Assembly (NCBI GenBank): GCA_943842505.1
Contig: CALTDI010000002.1
Location: forward strand, 1-64,000
Length of the DNA: 64,000 nucleotides
DNA from: an uncultured Pseudomonadales bacterium
GTDB lineage: Bacteria > Pseudomonadota > Gammaproteobacteria > Pseudomonadales > Pseudohongiellaceae
Direction: 5' to 3'
Every line of letters begins with the position of its first letter. Within the stretch, counting starts at the first letter, position 1. Made by a program: the position numbers and the translations under genes. This document shows, piece by piece, positions 1 through 8,077 of the stretch. The notes below the pieces were generated by a model that made no database searches, had not been told where the DNA came from, and worked only from the letters and a program-made list of their open reading frames with translations.

Positions 1-1271
1 CCACCGAATGTGGACTGAGAAACGAGGTTTCCACCTTTGCTGGCCCAGCTGTTGGCGAAGGCCTGCTGCAGGCGCCGGTAGTCAGAGGATTGGGGTGTGA
101 TTATCGCGGCATTCTTGTAACCGGCCTGCCAGGCTAAGTTGGCGGCTTGCTCAATCTCATCCTCTGGCGCCAGTCCAAATTGGGTTAGGTTGTTTGAAAG
201 GTTGATGCTGTCATCTGAGTAATTTAAAGCGAGGGTTGGAACCGGCAGCTCATCCAGTTGTTGGAGCTGGTTGACTAGTTGCTTGTAGAGCGGCCCGATG
301 ATGAGTTCGGCACCGCTGGCAACAGCGGCATCGTATATGGGATAAACGTTGCTCAGGTTGCTGCTGTCGAAAACCGAAATCTTCGGTACGTCGCGGGAGA
401 TGTCTAAGGCGGCATAGTACGCGCTTAAAAAGCCTTCCTGTATCGCCTTGCCCGCGCTGTCTTGCAGAGGAAGTATAAGAGCTATGTGCTTTGGCCGCTG
501 TTGCCAGCTTAGCTCTAACTTTGTCAAACGCTGGGGAAGTTGCTGCGATGCTGGGTGCTGGCTCCATATTCTTTGCCACTGACGAATTGCATCGAGCTGA
601 GAGCGGATGCTGTATTGCTCAGAGCTAACTATGCGCGCGAGTTCAACCCAGCCCCGTGACTGGTAACTGTTAGCCGTACTTGCAAAGTTATCGAGCTGGG
701 CAGGCGAGAATCTGGTGATAGCGTCCCAAATTTCATTGTGGACATTCAGCGACACTCCCGCATTTGCTGTGCCGGTCTCGCCCAGCCTCAGGTAGGAAGT
801 GAGAGCTAGTTCATACTGGCCGTCGTCTTGATAAGCTTGACCCAAAACCAGTAGGTACTCGCTTAGTAACTCCGGCCGATCCTCAAAGCTAGTGTCAGCA
901 GTCTCTGTCAGCAGGCTTACCGCCTTCGCGGTCTGGCCGTTGCGCAAGGCCAGCTGCGCTTCTAACAAGGCGGCGCGCAGCTGTAAAGTTTCAGGATAGT
1001 CTTCAAGATTATTGAGAAGAGTCCATTGCCGCGTAGCTCCTTCGTTATCTCCACTGGCGATCATCGCTTCCAGTGCGAGTATTCGCAGCTGGGCAGATTC
1101 CAGTCCGTCGGTTGCGTTCGCCGCGCGAACAAGTTCGCCGATGGAGGCATCTTGCGGATCGAAGCTTGGTGCCGATTGTTCTGGCACGGTCGTAGTTGAG
1201 CCGCATGCCTGTAAGAGGGCAAACAGCAGGGGAAGGAGTAAGGGTGCTTTGCGCATAGTGGATAATTTCAT
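1..1271 (-). CDS. lpoA: LpoA/YraM-type lipoprotein activator of PBP1a (partial, C-terminal part off the window)
   Basis: About 423 codons are present, running off the left edge. The N-terminus reads MKLSTMRKAPLLLPLLFALL followed by QACGST, a lipoprotein signal peptide with a lipobox ending in Cys, so the mature protein should be lipidated. In the known family the outer-membrane lipoprotein LpoA has an N-terminal TPR-like helical domain and a C-terminal periplasmic-binding-like domain, and it stimulates the transpeptidase of PBP1a. The long helical middle part and the position divergent from rsmI match the usual lpoA (yraM)-rsmI (yraL) arrangement. ATG at 1271 is preferred; an in-frame ATG at 1256 also precedes the signal peptide. 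The assignment rests on gene order, lipobox and overall character, not on a catalytic motif. Confidence 0.82.
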   Translation of the reverse strand, partial: MKLSTMRKAPLLLPLLFALLQACGSTTTVPEQSAPSFDPQDASIGELVRAANATDGLESAQLRILALEAMIASGDNEGATRQWTLLNNLEDYPETLQLRAALLEAQLALRNGQTAKAVSLLTETADTSFEDRPELLSEYLLVLGQAYQDDGQYELALTSYLRLGETGTANAGVSLNVHNEIWDAITRFSPAQLDNFASTANSYQSRGWVELARIVSSEQYSIRSQLDAIRQWQRIWSQHPASQQLPQRLTKLELSWQQRPKHIALILPLQDSAGKAIQEGFLSAYYAALDISRDVPKISVFDSSNLSNVYPIYDAAVASGAELIIGPLYKQLVNQLQQLDELPVPTLALNYSDDSINLSNNLTQFGLAPEDEIEQAANLAWQAGYKNAAIITPQSSDYRRLQQAFANSWASKGGNLVSQSTFG

Positions 1272-1328
1272 CTTTGTATCAGGGATTATGTCTGTTAAGT
1301 TGTGCGCTTGTTTTTAGAGACTAATACA

Positions 1329-1368
1329 GTTAACTAGGTACAGCAATTTATTAGCTGATGTAGTTAAC
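1329..1368. promoter_or_regulatory. Inverted repeat GTTAACTA...TAGTTAAC in the lpoA-rsmI divergent spacer
   Basis: GTTAACTA at 1329-1336 and TAGTTAAC at 1361-1368 are perfect inverted copies, 32 bp apart centre to centre (about three helical turns). They lie between the two divergent genes. This suggests an operator, but no regulator is recognised and chance cannot be excluded. Confidence 0.3.
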
Positions 1369-1414
1369 CCTTTTGGGCTCGCCGATGAGATTAATAGATT
1401 GAGAACCTTGCCTG

Positions 1415-2272
1415 ATGAGTGATCCTGGAACGCTCTATATAGTAGCCACGCCAATAGGAAATTTGGATGATATTTCCAAGCGTGCGGCAGAGATACTGAA
1501 TGATGTCGATCTTATAGCGGCGGAAGATACTCGTCATAGTCAAAGACTACTGCAGAGTATACAGGTTCAAACTCCCGTAGTTTCACACCATGATTTTTCT
1601 GCGGACATCGCTATTCAGCGCATTCTCGACAAGCTCGAAGCCGGGCGTTCAGTAGCCTTGATCTCGGACGCGGGCACGCCGCTTATTTCAGATCCCGGTT
1701 ATAAATTGGTTAGGCTGGCCAGGGAGAGAAACCTCTCTGTCATTCCCATCCCCGGCGCAAGTGCTCTGATAACGGCGCTAAGTGTTTCCGGGCTTGCTAC
1801 AGATCGATTTACCTTTGAGGGGTTTTTGCCAAACAAGGCGCAAGCCCGGCAGAAAAAACTATCACTGCTAGCGAGCGAGCAGCGCACCATGGTGTTCTAT
1901 GAGTCTACCCACAGGATTGTGGACAGCGTTACGGATATGAGTGTGGTCTTCGGTTCGGAGCGCCTGATCTTCATCGCGCGGGAGCTAACCAAACGCTTTG
2001 AGTCACATTTTCTCGGTGCCGCAAGTGCCTGCGTCGAATGGTTAGGCGCAGACGCGAATCAGCAGAAGGGCGAATTTGTTGTCATCGTTTCCGGCAGCGA
2101 TGCTCAGTTGGAGGAAAAGCGAAAGCATGAGCAGGCTATGGATATAGTGCGACTCTTAAAGCAAGAGGTGTCGATGAAGAAGGCGGTAAGCCTTGCAAGT
2201 CAGATAAGCGGCGCACGAAAAAACCGACTGTATGAAGCGGCCTTGAAAGAATTCGCTGGCGATGAGCGCTAA
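1415..2272 (+). CDS. rsmI: 16S rRNA (cytidine-1402-2'-O)-methyltransferase RsmI
   Basis: 285 residues, the normal length for RsmI. The N-terminus GTLYIVATPIGNLDD, then AEDTRHS and LISDAGTPLISDPG, are hallmarks of this branch of tetrapyrrole-methylase-fold enzymes. The enzyme uses SAM to 2'-O-methylate C1402 in the 16S rRNA decoding centre. RsmH, encoded 1.2 kb downstream at 3486, methylates N4 of the same nucleotide, so both enzymes of m4Cm1402 are in this window. The ATG start at 1415 gives the canonical N-terminus. The gene stands alone, with rnpB following after about 60 bp. Confidence 0.95.
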   Translation: MSDPGTLYIVATPIGNLDDISKRAAEILNDVDLIAAEDTRHSQRLLQSIQVQTPVVSHHDFSADIAIQRILDKLEAGRSVALISDAGTPLISDPGYKLVRLARERNLSVIPIPGASALITALSVSGLATDRFTFEGFLPNKAQARQKKLSLLASEQRTMVFYESTHRIVDSVTDMSVVFGSERLIFIARELTKRFESHFLGAASACVEWLGADANQQKGEFVVIVSGSDAQLEEKRKHEQAMDIVRLLKQEVSMKKAVSLASQISGARKNRLYEAALKEFAGDER

Positions 2273-2334
2273 ACAGCCTCTGACCTGCTCGAATAGTGAT
2301 TGTAACTGATGGCGTTCTCCTTTAGTCTTCGCCT

Positions 2335-2714
2335 CGAGTCAGCCGGGCAATTGCTGTCTTTAGCTCTTCGTTTTTCGACTATCGATTTACGAGGAAATCG
2401 ACAGAGGAAAGTCCGGGCTCCGCAGAGCAGGGTGCCAGGTAACGCCTGGGGGGTGTAAACCCACGGCAAGTGCAACAGAAAGTATACCGCCGCAACGCTT
2501 TCGAGCATTGAGGTAAGGGTGAAATGGTGCGGTAAGAGCGCACCGCGCGGCTGGTAACAGTTCGTGGCAAGGTAAACCCCACTCGGAGCAAGGCCAAATA
2601 GGAATCCAAAGATGCTGCTCGCATTGGATTCGGGTAGGCCGCTAGAGATCTGTGGCGACGCAGATTGCAGATGAATAATTGTCCTCGACAGAACCCGGCT
2701 TATAGGCTGGCTCG
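2335..2714 (+). ncRNA. rnpB: RNase P RNA (M1 RNA, bacterial type A)
   Basis: Conserved blocks are easy to read in order: GAGGAAATCGACAGAGGAAAG then GTCCGGGCTCC; GCAGGGTGCCAGGTAACGCC; GGGTGAAATGGTGCGGTAAG; AGAGCGCACCGCGCGGCTGG; AACCCCACTCGGAGCAAGGC then CAAATAGG; and GACAGAACCCGGCTTA. The ends CGAGTCAGCC (2335-2344) and GGCTGGCTCG (2705-2714) pair as helix P1 with one G-U. Length is about 380 nt, as expected. This RNA is the catalytic subunit of RNase P, which matures tRNA 5' ends. The position between rsmI and mraZ is the usual one in Pseudomonas-like bacteria. Exact ends are inferred from P1 pairing. Confidence 0.97.
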
Positions 2715-2895
2715 CTTTTAATTCCCCACTTCGGCATAAATTGTCGATAAATCTTAATAATTTACTTTAACTACGACTGCTATTGAATTGTATTCCCTGA
2801 GAATGCGATTTTCTGATGTCTTCACTTTGACCGCATTTCCCCGCTTTTAGCGACAAGTTGCCGCACTTTACCCATAGATATCAGACAAATAAGGC

Positions 2896-2924
2896 TTGCG
2901 CTGGCGCAATTGTGGCTCTATAGT
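2896..2924 (+). promoter_or_regulatory. Candidate sigma70 promoter of the dcw cluster (Pmra)
   Basis: TTGCGC at 2896-2901 and TATAGT at 2919-2924 are separated by 17 bp, a good match to -35/-10 elements. It is the best promoter-like sequence in the 306-bp spacer between rnpB and mraZ. The predicted transcript start near 2931 lies at the edge of the GTGG repeats. Confidence 0.6.
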
Positions 2925-2932
2925 GTTGCTTT

Positions 2933-2967
2933 GTGGCGAAAAGTGGAAAAAGTTGTTGAATTGTGGG
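2933..2967 (+). promoter_or_regulatory. Candidate MraZ operator: GTGG repeats at 10-bp period
   Basis: GTGG occurs at 2933, 2943 and (as GTGGG) 2963, with a degenerate copy at 2952-2955. The spacing is one helical turn. MraZ proteins are known to autoregulate by binding direct TGGG-type repeats with about 10-bp spacing upstream of mraZ. The site is immediately downstream of the predicted promoter and 54 bp before the mraZ start, so it is well placed to repress the whole cluster. Confidence 0.6.
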
Positions 2968-3020
2968 AATTGAAGGATTCAATCCCGATATACAACTTCC
3001 ACTAAAAATGGGGACAACAC

Positions 3021-3476
3021 GTGTTTCGCGGCATAAATACTATCAATCTCGATGTGAAAGGTCGCATGGCAATGCCTGCGCGCTACCGTGAGCAGCTATT
3101 AAGTCATTGCTCAGGGCATCTGGTAGTTACTATCGACACAAACCATCGATGTCTTTTGCTCTATTCTCTCTCCGAGTGGGAGGTTATTGAGCGTCAAATT
3201 GAAGCCCTTTCCAGTTTTGATCCAATGTCTCAGCGCGTCAAGCACCTGCTCATCGGTCATGCTAATGATCTAGAGCTAGACGGCAGTGGTCGCATCCTAC
3301 TTCCCCAAGAGTTACGTCAGTACGCACAGCTAGAAAAGCATGTGTGCCTTATCGGGCAGGGCAAAAAATTAGAGATCTGGAGCCAGGATAACTGGAATCA
3401 GCAGCGAGATCAGTGGTTAACAGAATCGACTACCGAGGGAGAGCTGCCGGATAAATTACGCTCCTTGGCGCTCTAG
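3021..3476 (+). CDS. mraZ: Transcriptional regulator MraZ
   Basis: 151 residues, normal length. It contains two AbrB/SpoVT-type swapped-hairpin DNA-binding repeats, each with the DxxxR signature: DVKGR at residues 11-15 and DGSGR at 87-91. MraZ forms ring-like oligomers and represses its own operon by binding spaced TGGG repeats, which are visible just upstream. The start is GTG at 3021, behind GGGGACAACAC; the N-terminus MFRGINTINLD is canonical. It is the first gene of the dcw cluster, and rsmH follows 9 bp later. Confidence 0.95.
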   Translation: MFRGINTINLDVKGRMAMPARYREQLLSHCSGHLVVTIDTNHRCLLLYSLSEWEVIERQIEALSSFDPMSQRVKHLLIGHANDLELDGSGRILLPQELRQYAQLEKHVCLIGQGKKLEIWSQDNWNQQRDQWLTESTTEGELPDKLRSLAL

Positions 3477-3485
3477 GTTGAAGCC

Positions 3486-4424
3486 ATGACCGCCGAGTCA
3501 GCGCACGAAACGGTATTGATGCAGGAAGCTATCGATGCTCTTTCGATTCGCGAAGATGGAATTTATGTTGACACAACATTCGGGAGAGGCGGGCATAGCC
3601 GGTCAATCCTAGAGCGGTTAGGACCAGAGGGTCGGCTTATCGTTTTCGATAAAGACCCTGATGCGATAGAAGTAGCAAACCGAATGCAAGAGAAGGATGC
3701 GCGCATAGAAATCATGCATGCACCCTTCGGGGAGATTGAGTCGCAGGTAAGTGCGCTAGGTGTGGGCGGCGAGATCGACGGTATCTTATTCGATCTAGGT
3801 GTTTCTTCGCCGCAGCTCGATAACGCGAGCAGGGGGTTTAGTTTTCTGCGGGACGGGCCCCTAGATATGCGCATGGATCCAACGATAGGGCAGAGCGCCG
3901 AGCAGTGGATTAACAGTGCTCAAGAACACGAGATAGCGGATGTGCTCTATCAGTATGGCGAAGAGCGACATTCGAGACGCATGGCCAGGCGGGTCATTCT
4001 AGAGCGGGCAGAGAAACGCATCACTACCACTGGCGAACTGGCAGAAATTATAAAAGAAGCGAATCCGGCATGGGAGCGGGATAAGCATCCGGCAACCAGA
4101 GCGTTTCAAGGAATCCGCATATTCATTAACGATGAGTTAGGGGAATTGGAAAGAGGGCTGGAGCAAGCGCTGAAGGTGCTGAAGTTAGGAGGAAGGATCG
4201 TTGTTATTAGTTTTCACTCCTTAGAAGATCGAATGGTAAAGAAATTTATCGCGACACAGGCGAAGGGAGATAATTTTCCGAGAGGCCTGCCGATCTCCCA
4301 GGACATGCTAGATCCCAAGCTGAGGCCCATAGGAAAAAGAATCAAATCGAGTGCAGGTGAAGTAGAGCAAAACCCGAGAGCCAGAAGTGCAGTGATGCGA
4401 GTGGCTGAGAAAACCGCTCATTAG
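3486..4424 (+). CDS. rsmH: 16S rRNA (cytosine-1402-N4)-methyltransferase RsmH (MraW)
   Basis: 312 residues, the family size. The SAM-binding motif DTTFGRGGHSRSIL lies near residue 29, followed by GILFDLGVSSPQLD and GFSFLRDGPLDMRMD, all diagnostic of RsmH. RVVISFHSLEDRMVK-type sequence near the C-terminus completes the pattern. The enzyme N4-methylates C1402 of 16S rRNA and partners functionally with RsmI. It lies 9 bp after mraZ and 25 bp before ftsL, in the conserved dcw order. Confidence 0.96.
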   Translation: MTAESAHETVLMQEAIDALSIREDGIYVDTTFGRGGHSRSILERLGPEGRLIVFDKDPDAIEVANRMQEKDARIEIMHAPFGEIESQVSALGVGGEIDGILFDLGVSSPQLDNASRGFSFLRDGPLDMRMDPTIGQSAEQWINSAQEHEIADVLYQYGEERHSRRMARRVILERAEKRITTTGELAEIIKEANPAWERDKHPATRAFQGIRIFINDELGELERGLEQALKVLKLGGRIVVISFHSLEDRMVKKFIATQAKGDNFPRGLPISQDMLDPKLRPIGKRIKSSAGEVEQNPRARSAVMRVAEKTAH

Positions 4425-4449
4425 ATTAACGATTCTAGCGGCAATAAAT

Positions 4450-4803
4450 ATGAGTGCAAAGGAAACCAGAGCAGCAAGCAAGCCGAAAGCGAAAGAGCTT
4501 TCTATTTTGCAATGGGCGGGCATTCGAAATCGTTCCAGCATTGTGCTGTTTGCAGTCTTGGCGCTAGTGCTTGGTGCGGGGCTTTCAGTGGTCTCTACTA
4601 CGCATGAGAATCGCTTCGCCTTTAATGAGCTGCAAGTGCTAAGAGATCAGGCAAATAATTTGGAAGTTCAGTGGGGCCAGCTCCTGATAGAACAGAGTAC
4701 CTTCGGGGTCGAGGGCCGAATAGAGCAGAAGGCCTTTGAGCAATTGCAAATGGAAGTGCCGGATATTGCCAACATTGTGATGGTGGATCATGAGCAACGC
4801 TAA
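4450..4803 (+). CDS. ftsL: Cell division protein FtsL
   Basis: 117 residues: a basic cytoplasmic tail, one transmembrane helix (about residues 31-52) and a periplasmic heptad-rich segment, which is the bitopic coiled-coil layout of FtsL. It forms the FtsQLB complex that activates FtsWI. Sequence conservation is low in this family, so the call depends on topology, length and its place between rsmH and ftsI. It overlaps ftsI by 14 nt, which suggests translational coupling. Confidence 0.9.
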   Translation: MSAKETRAASKPKAKELSILQWAGIRNRSSIVLFAVLALVLGAGLSVVSTTHENRFAFNELQVLRDQANNLEVQWGQLLIEQSTFGVEGRIEQKAFEQLQMEVPDIANIVMVDHEQR

Positions 4804-6517
4804 AATAGCTTCTTTTACTCAGCAATGGCGATTGTACCTAGTGCTATTTGTGATGTTTCTATGTGTTGTCGCTATTGGTTGGAAAGTAAGCGCGCTGCAT
4901 ATTATTGAACGCGACTTTCTCCAGAGTCAGGGCGATGCAAGAACTATAAGAACAGTGCCCTTGGTAGCTAATCGAGGCGTTATTACTGACCGTAATGGCG
5001 AACCCCTCGCCGTGAGTTCTCCGGTCAAGTCGATCTGGGTAAACCCTCAAGAGATTGGAAATAAGCCTTCCCAGATTCAGCGTCTTGCAATGGAGTTGCA
5101 GTTAGATGTTACTTCGCTGCAGGAAGCTATCGTGCGAAACGCAAGACGCGAATTCCTCTACGTGAAGAGACGCCTGGCACCAGCAGAAGCAGAAAGAGTG
5201 TTGGCTCTGGACATAGACGGTGTTTACGATCAGCAGGAATATCAAAGATTCTATCCTCAGGGCGAAGTCGCAGCTCACCTCGTTGGTTTCAGCAACGTTG
5301 ATGATGTAGGACAGGAAGGCTTGGAGTTAACTTACGATGAATGGCTACAGGGCGTGCCTGGTAGGCGACAGGTTATTAAGGACAGGCGCGGTCACATAAT
5401 CGAAGAGTTGAATACTATACAAACGGCGCAGCCGGGGAAAAACCTTGAGCTGAGTATCGACTTTCGGCTGCAGAGCCTGGCCTATAAAGAACTGAAAGAA
5501 GAGTTTATTACCCGCCGGGCTAAGTCTGCATCTATCGTGGTGCTAGACGTAGACACAGGCGAGGTATTGGCGATGGCTAATCAGCCTTCCTACAATCCGC
5601 ATAACCGAGGGAACCTAACAGATTTTAGCGTATTGAGAAATCGCGCGATTACTGATGTGTTTGAACCCGGTTCTCCGATTAAGGCCTTCACTGTCACCGC
5701 AGCTCTAGAGTCGGGTTCCTATGTGCCTGACACCGTAATAGAGACAGGTCCTGGTTGGATGATGGTTGAGGGCAAAGAGGTTCAAGACATACTGAATTAT
5801 GGCACCTTAGATCTCACCAGAGTTATTACCAAGTCTAGCAATATTGGCGCATCGAAGATCGCCTTCGACATCGGTGCCGAAGCCATTCGAAATGTTCTCG
5901 AACGTGTAGGTATGGGACAGGTTTCAGGAACAGGTTTTCCAGGCGAGCAGGGTGGCGTGTTGCCAAATCATCGTCGTTGGAGTCGTATCGAGACGGCAAC
6001 TTTTTCATTCGGGTATGGGCTCTCAACCACTGCTCTGCAATTGGCACAGGCCTACTCGGTTATAGCCGATGACGGCATACGCAAACCCGTCTCCTTATTG
6101 AAACTCGATGAAGCCGGTTTGCAGGCTCTTCCAAGAGAACAGGTTATCGATAAGGCAATCAGTAATCAGGTCTTGGCCATGCTTGAAACTGTGGTCGATC
6201 CAGCTCGCGGCGGATCTGCCAGAGACGCCAGAGTGCCTTTTTATAAAGTAGCCGGAAAGACAGGCACAGTCCATGTGGTGGGCGAATTTGGTTACGAAGA
6301 GAACGTGCATAACTCACTTTTTGTAGGAGTGGCACCCGCAAGCGATCCGAAGCTTGTCATCGTGGTTATCGTCTATGAGCCAAAAGGTGATGAGCATTAT
6401 GGTGGGCAGGTGGCGGCTCCAGTTTTTTCCAGAGTTGCCTCGGGCGCGATGCGAATTTTGAATATCGCTCCGGATAATCTACCTGAAGAGCAATCTAAGG
6501 AGTTGAGTTCACTCTAA
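4790..6517 (+). CDS. ftsI: Peptidoglycan D,D-transpeptidase FtsI (PBP3)
   Basis: 575 residues. One N-terminal transmembrane helix (about 14-34) is followed by a PBP dimerisation domain and a transpeptidase domain. All three catalytic motifs are visible: SxxK as SPIK at 295-298 (nucleophile Ser295), SSN at 349-351 and KTG at 490-492. FtsI cross-links septal peptidoglycan with FtsW, encoded in the same cluster. The SPIK variant is unusual compared with the common STVK/STMK but keeps Ser and Lys. The start inside ftsL and a 1-bp gap to the likely murE start show tight operon packing. Confidence 0.96.
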   Translation: MSNAKIASFTQQWRLYLVLFVMFLCVVAIGWKVSALHIIERDFLQSQGDARTIRTVPLVANRGVITDRNGEPLAVSSPVKSIWVNPQEIGNKPSQIQRLAMELQLDVTSLQEAIVRNARREFLYVKRRLAPAEAERVLALDIDGVYDQQEYQRFYPQGEVAAHLVGFSNVDDVGQEGLELTYDEWLQGVPGRRQVIKDRRGHIIEELNTIQTAQPGKNLELSIDFRLQSLAYKELKEEFITRRAKSASIVVLDVDTGEVLAMANQPSYNPHNRGNLTDFSVLRNRAITDVFEPGSPIKAFTVTAALESGSYVPDTVIETGPGWMMVEGKEVQDILNYGTLDLTRVITKSSNIGASKIAFDIGAEAIRNVLERVGMGQVSGTGFPGEQGGVLPNHRRWSRIETATFSFGYGLSTTALQLAQAYSVIADDGIRKPVSLLKLDEAGLQALPREQVIDKAISNQVLAMLETVVDPARGGSARDARVPFYKVAGKTGTVHVVGEFGYEENVHNSLFVGVAPASDPKLVIVVIVYEPKGDEHYGGQVAAPVFSRVASGAMRILNIAPDNLPEEQSKELSSL

Positions 6518-6518
6518 G

Positions 6519-8052
6519 ATGAATACGGCTGAACAACTTAATTTCAATGGTGCGCTGCTTGAGCTGCTTAGCGGTCTGGCTACTGTGTCCTGACCCAGCT
6601 CATCAGGCTGTCAATGTCGTTGTCACTGGCATTCAGTTGGATAGTCGAATGCTGCGCAAGGGTGATCTCTTTCTGGCCTGTTTTGGCCGCAACCATGATG
6701 CGAGAGAGTTCATAGGTGAGGCAATAAAAGCCGGTGTTACCGCTGTGTTGGCGGAAACCGGTGGTCAGTGGCAGGGCACGCAAATTATTGACGGGGTAGC
6801 GGTAATTGCAGTCGACAATCTGTCAGCCAAATTAAGCGAAATTGCTGCAAGATTCTACGGGCATCCCAGTCGTCGATTAAGCGTAATTGGTATAACTGGC
6901 ACTAACGGTAAGACTAGTTGTAGTCAGTTCATTGCCCAGGCTCTTGCGCTTTCGGGATTCAGTTGCGGGACAATTGGCACTCTGGGGTATGGAGTCTATG
7001 GAAAACTTCAGGAAACCCAGCTAACGACACCCGACCCTGTCTTTACGCAAATGGCTCTCGCAGAAATGGTTCAAGGCGGTATCGATCCGGTAGTCATGGA
7101 AGTTTCCTCCGTTGGCTTGCATCAGAAGAGAGTAAAGGCGGTAAAGTTTGATACGGCTATCTTCACCAATCTTACCCGTGATCACCTCGATTATCACGAG
7201 AGCATGGAAGCCTACGGTAATAATAAGAAGAAACTATTTACTAGCGAAGGCCTCAGTAGAGCGATTATTAATCTGGACGATCCTTATGCCTTGTCGGTTA
7301 TAAATGCCATAGCGCCCAGTGTAGAGATGTGCACCTACAGTATTAAAAACTCAGCGGCGACGGTTTATGCGGAATCTTTGACTTTAACTCGGCAGGGATT
7401 CCAGGCGCGGGTAGTTACGCCAATCGGTGCGGGAGTCATAAAAGGAAAACTATTCGGCTATTTTAATGTGAGCAATTTGCTCGCGGTGATTAGTGTGCTT
7501 GTTAGCTATTTGCCGAAGAAAAAAGAACTCGATATTGAGCAGCTTTGTGAATTGGTTTCCGGGCTAAGCCCCGTCGATGGTCGCATGGAAATAGTTGGCG
7601 ACACGGCTGAAATAACGGCGGTAGTAGACTACGCCCATACGCCCGACGGTTTGCGCAGTGCATTAAAAGGCTTGAGAGATCACTTCAGCGGCAACATCTG
7701 GTGCGTATTTGGTTGCGGCGGAAATAGAGACAAAGGCAAGCGACCCATAATGGGGGAAATAGCCGAGGCGTTCGCAGATAAGGTCATTATCGCAGACGAC
7801 AATCCTCGGAACGAAGAGGGCGATAAAATTGTCGAGCATATCCAAAGCGGCATGAGATCACCCGAACAGGCCGTGGTGCTTAGAGATAGAGAAAAAGCGA
7901 TAGCCTATGCGATAGGCAATGCGAAGCCAGGGGATGTGGTTCTCGTGGCTGGAAAAGGGCATGAAACTTACCAAGATGTAGGTGGAAGTCGATTGATTTT
8001 TAGTGATGCGAATCAAGTTCGTCTGGCACTACAAGCTAGAGAAAACAAGTAG
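6519..8052 (+). CDS. murE: UDP-MurNAc-L-Ala-D-Glu:meso-DAP ligase MurE, with an apparent 1-nt frame break near the 5' end
   Basis: The main frame is open from 6547 and carries LDSR (uridine nucleotide site), the ATP loop GITGTNGKTS and the DNPR motif that selects meso-diaminopimelate. It adds meso-DAP to the stem peptide in the cytoplasm. The first codons in that frame (MVRCLSCLAVWLLC) do not look like MurE. A start at ATG 6519, 1 bp after the ftsI stop, gives MNTAEQLNFNGALLELLSGL, a more typical N-terminus, but this frame reaches TGA at 6591. Removing one T near 6586-6590 joins the frames as ATV-PDPAHQAVNVVVTG ahead of LDSR. Either an assembly error or a real frameshift is present; alternatively translation starts at 6547 with an odd leader. 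Confidence 0.88.
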
Positions 8053-8077
8053 CGGGGCCTGAAAATTGATTGGTGAT

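Noticed and set aside
2269..2624. Minus-strand frames covering rnpB
   Set aside because: The DNA is RNase P RNA with all conserved blocks; protein coding on the other strand is not supported.
6585..6595. Programmed +1 frameshift in murE, as in prfB
   Set aside because: TCC-TGA-C lacks the slippery CUU and the upstream internal SD of prfB; no precedent for murE is known to me. Kept only as a remote alternative to sequence error.
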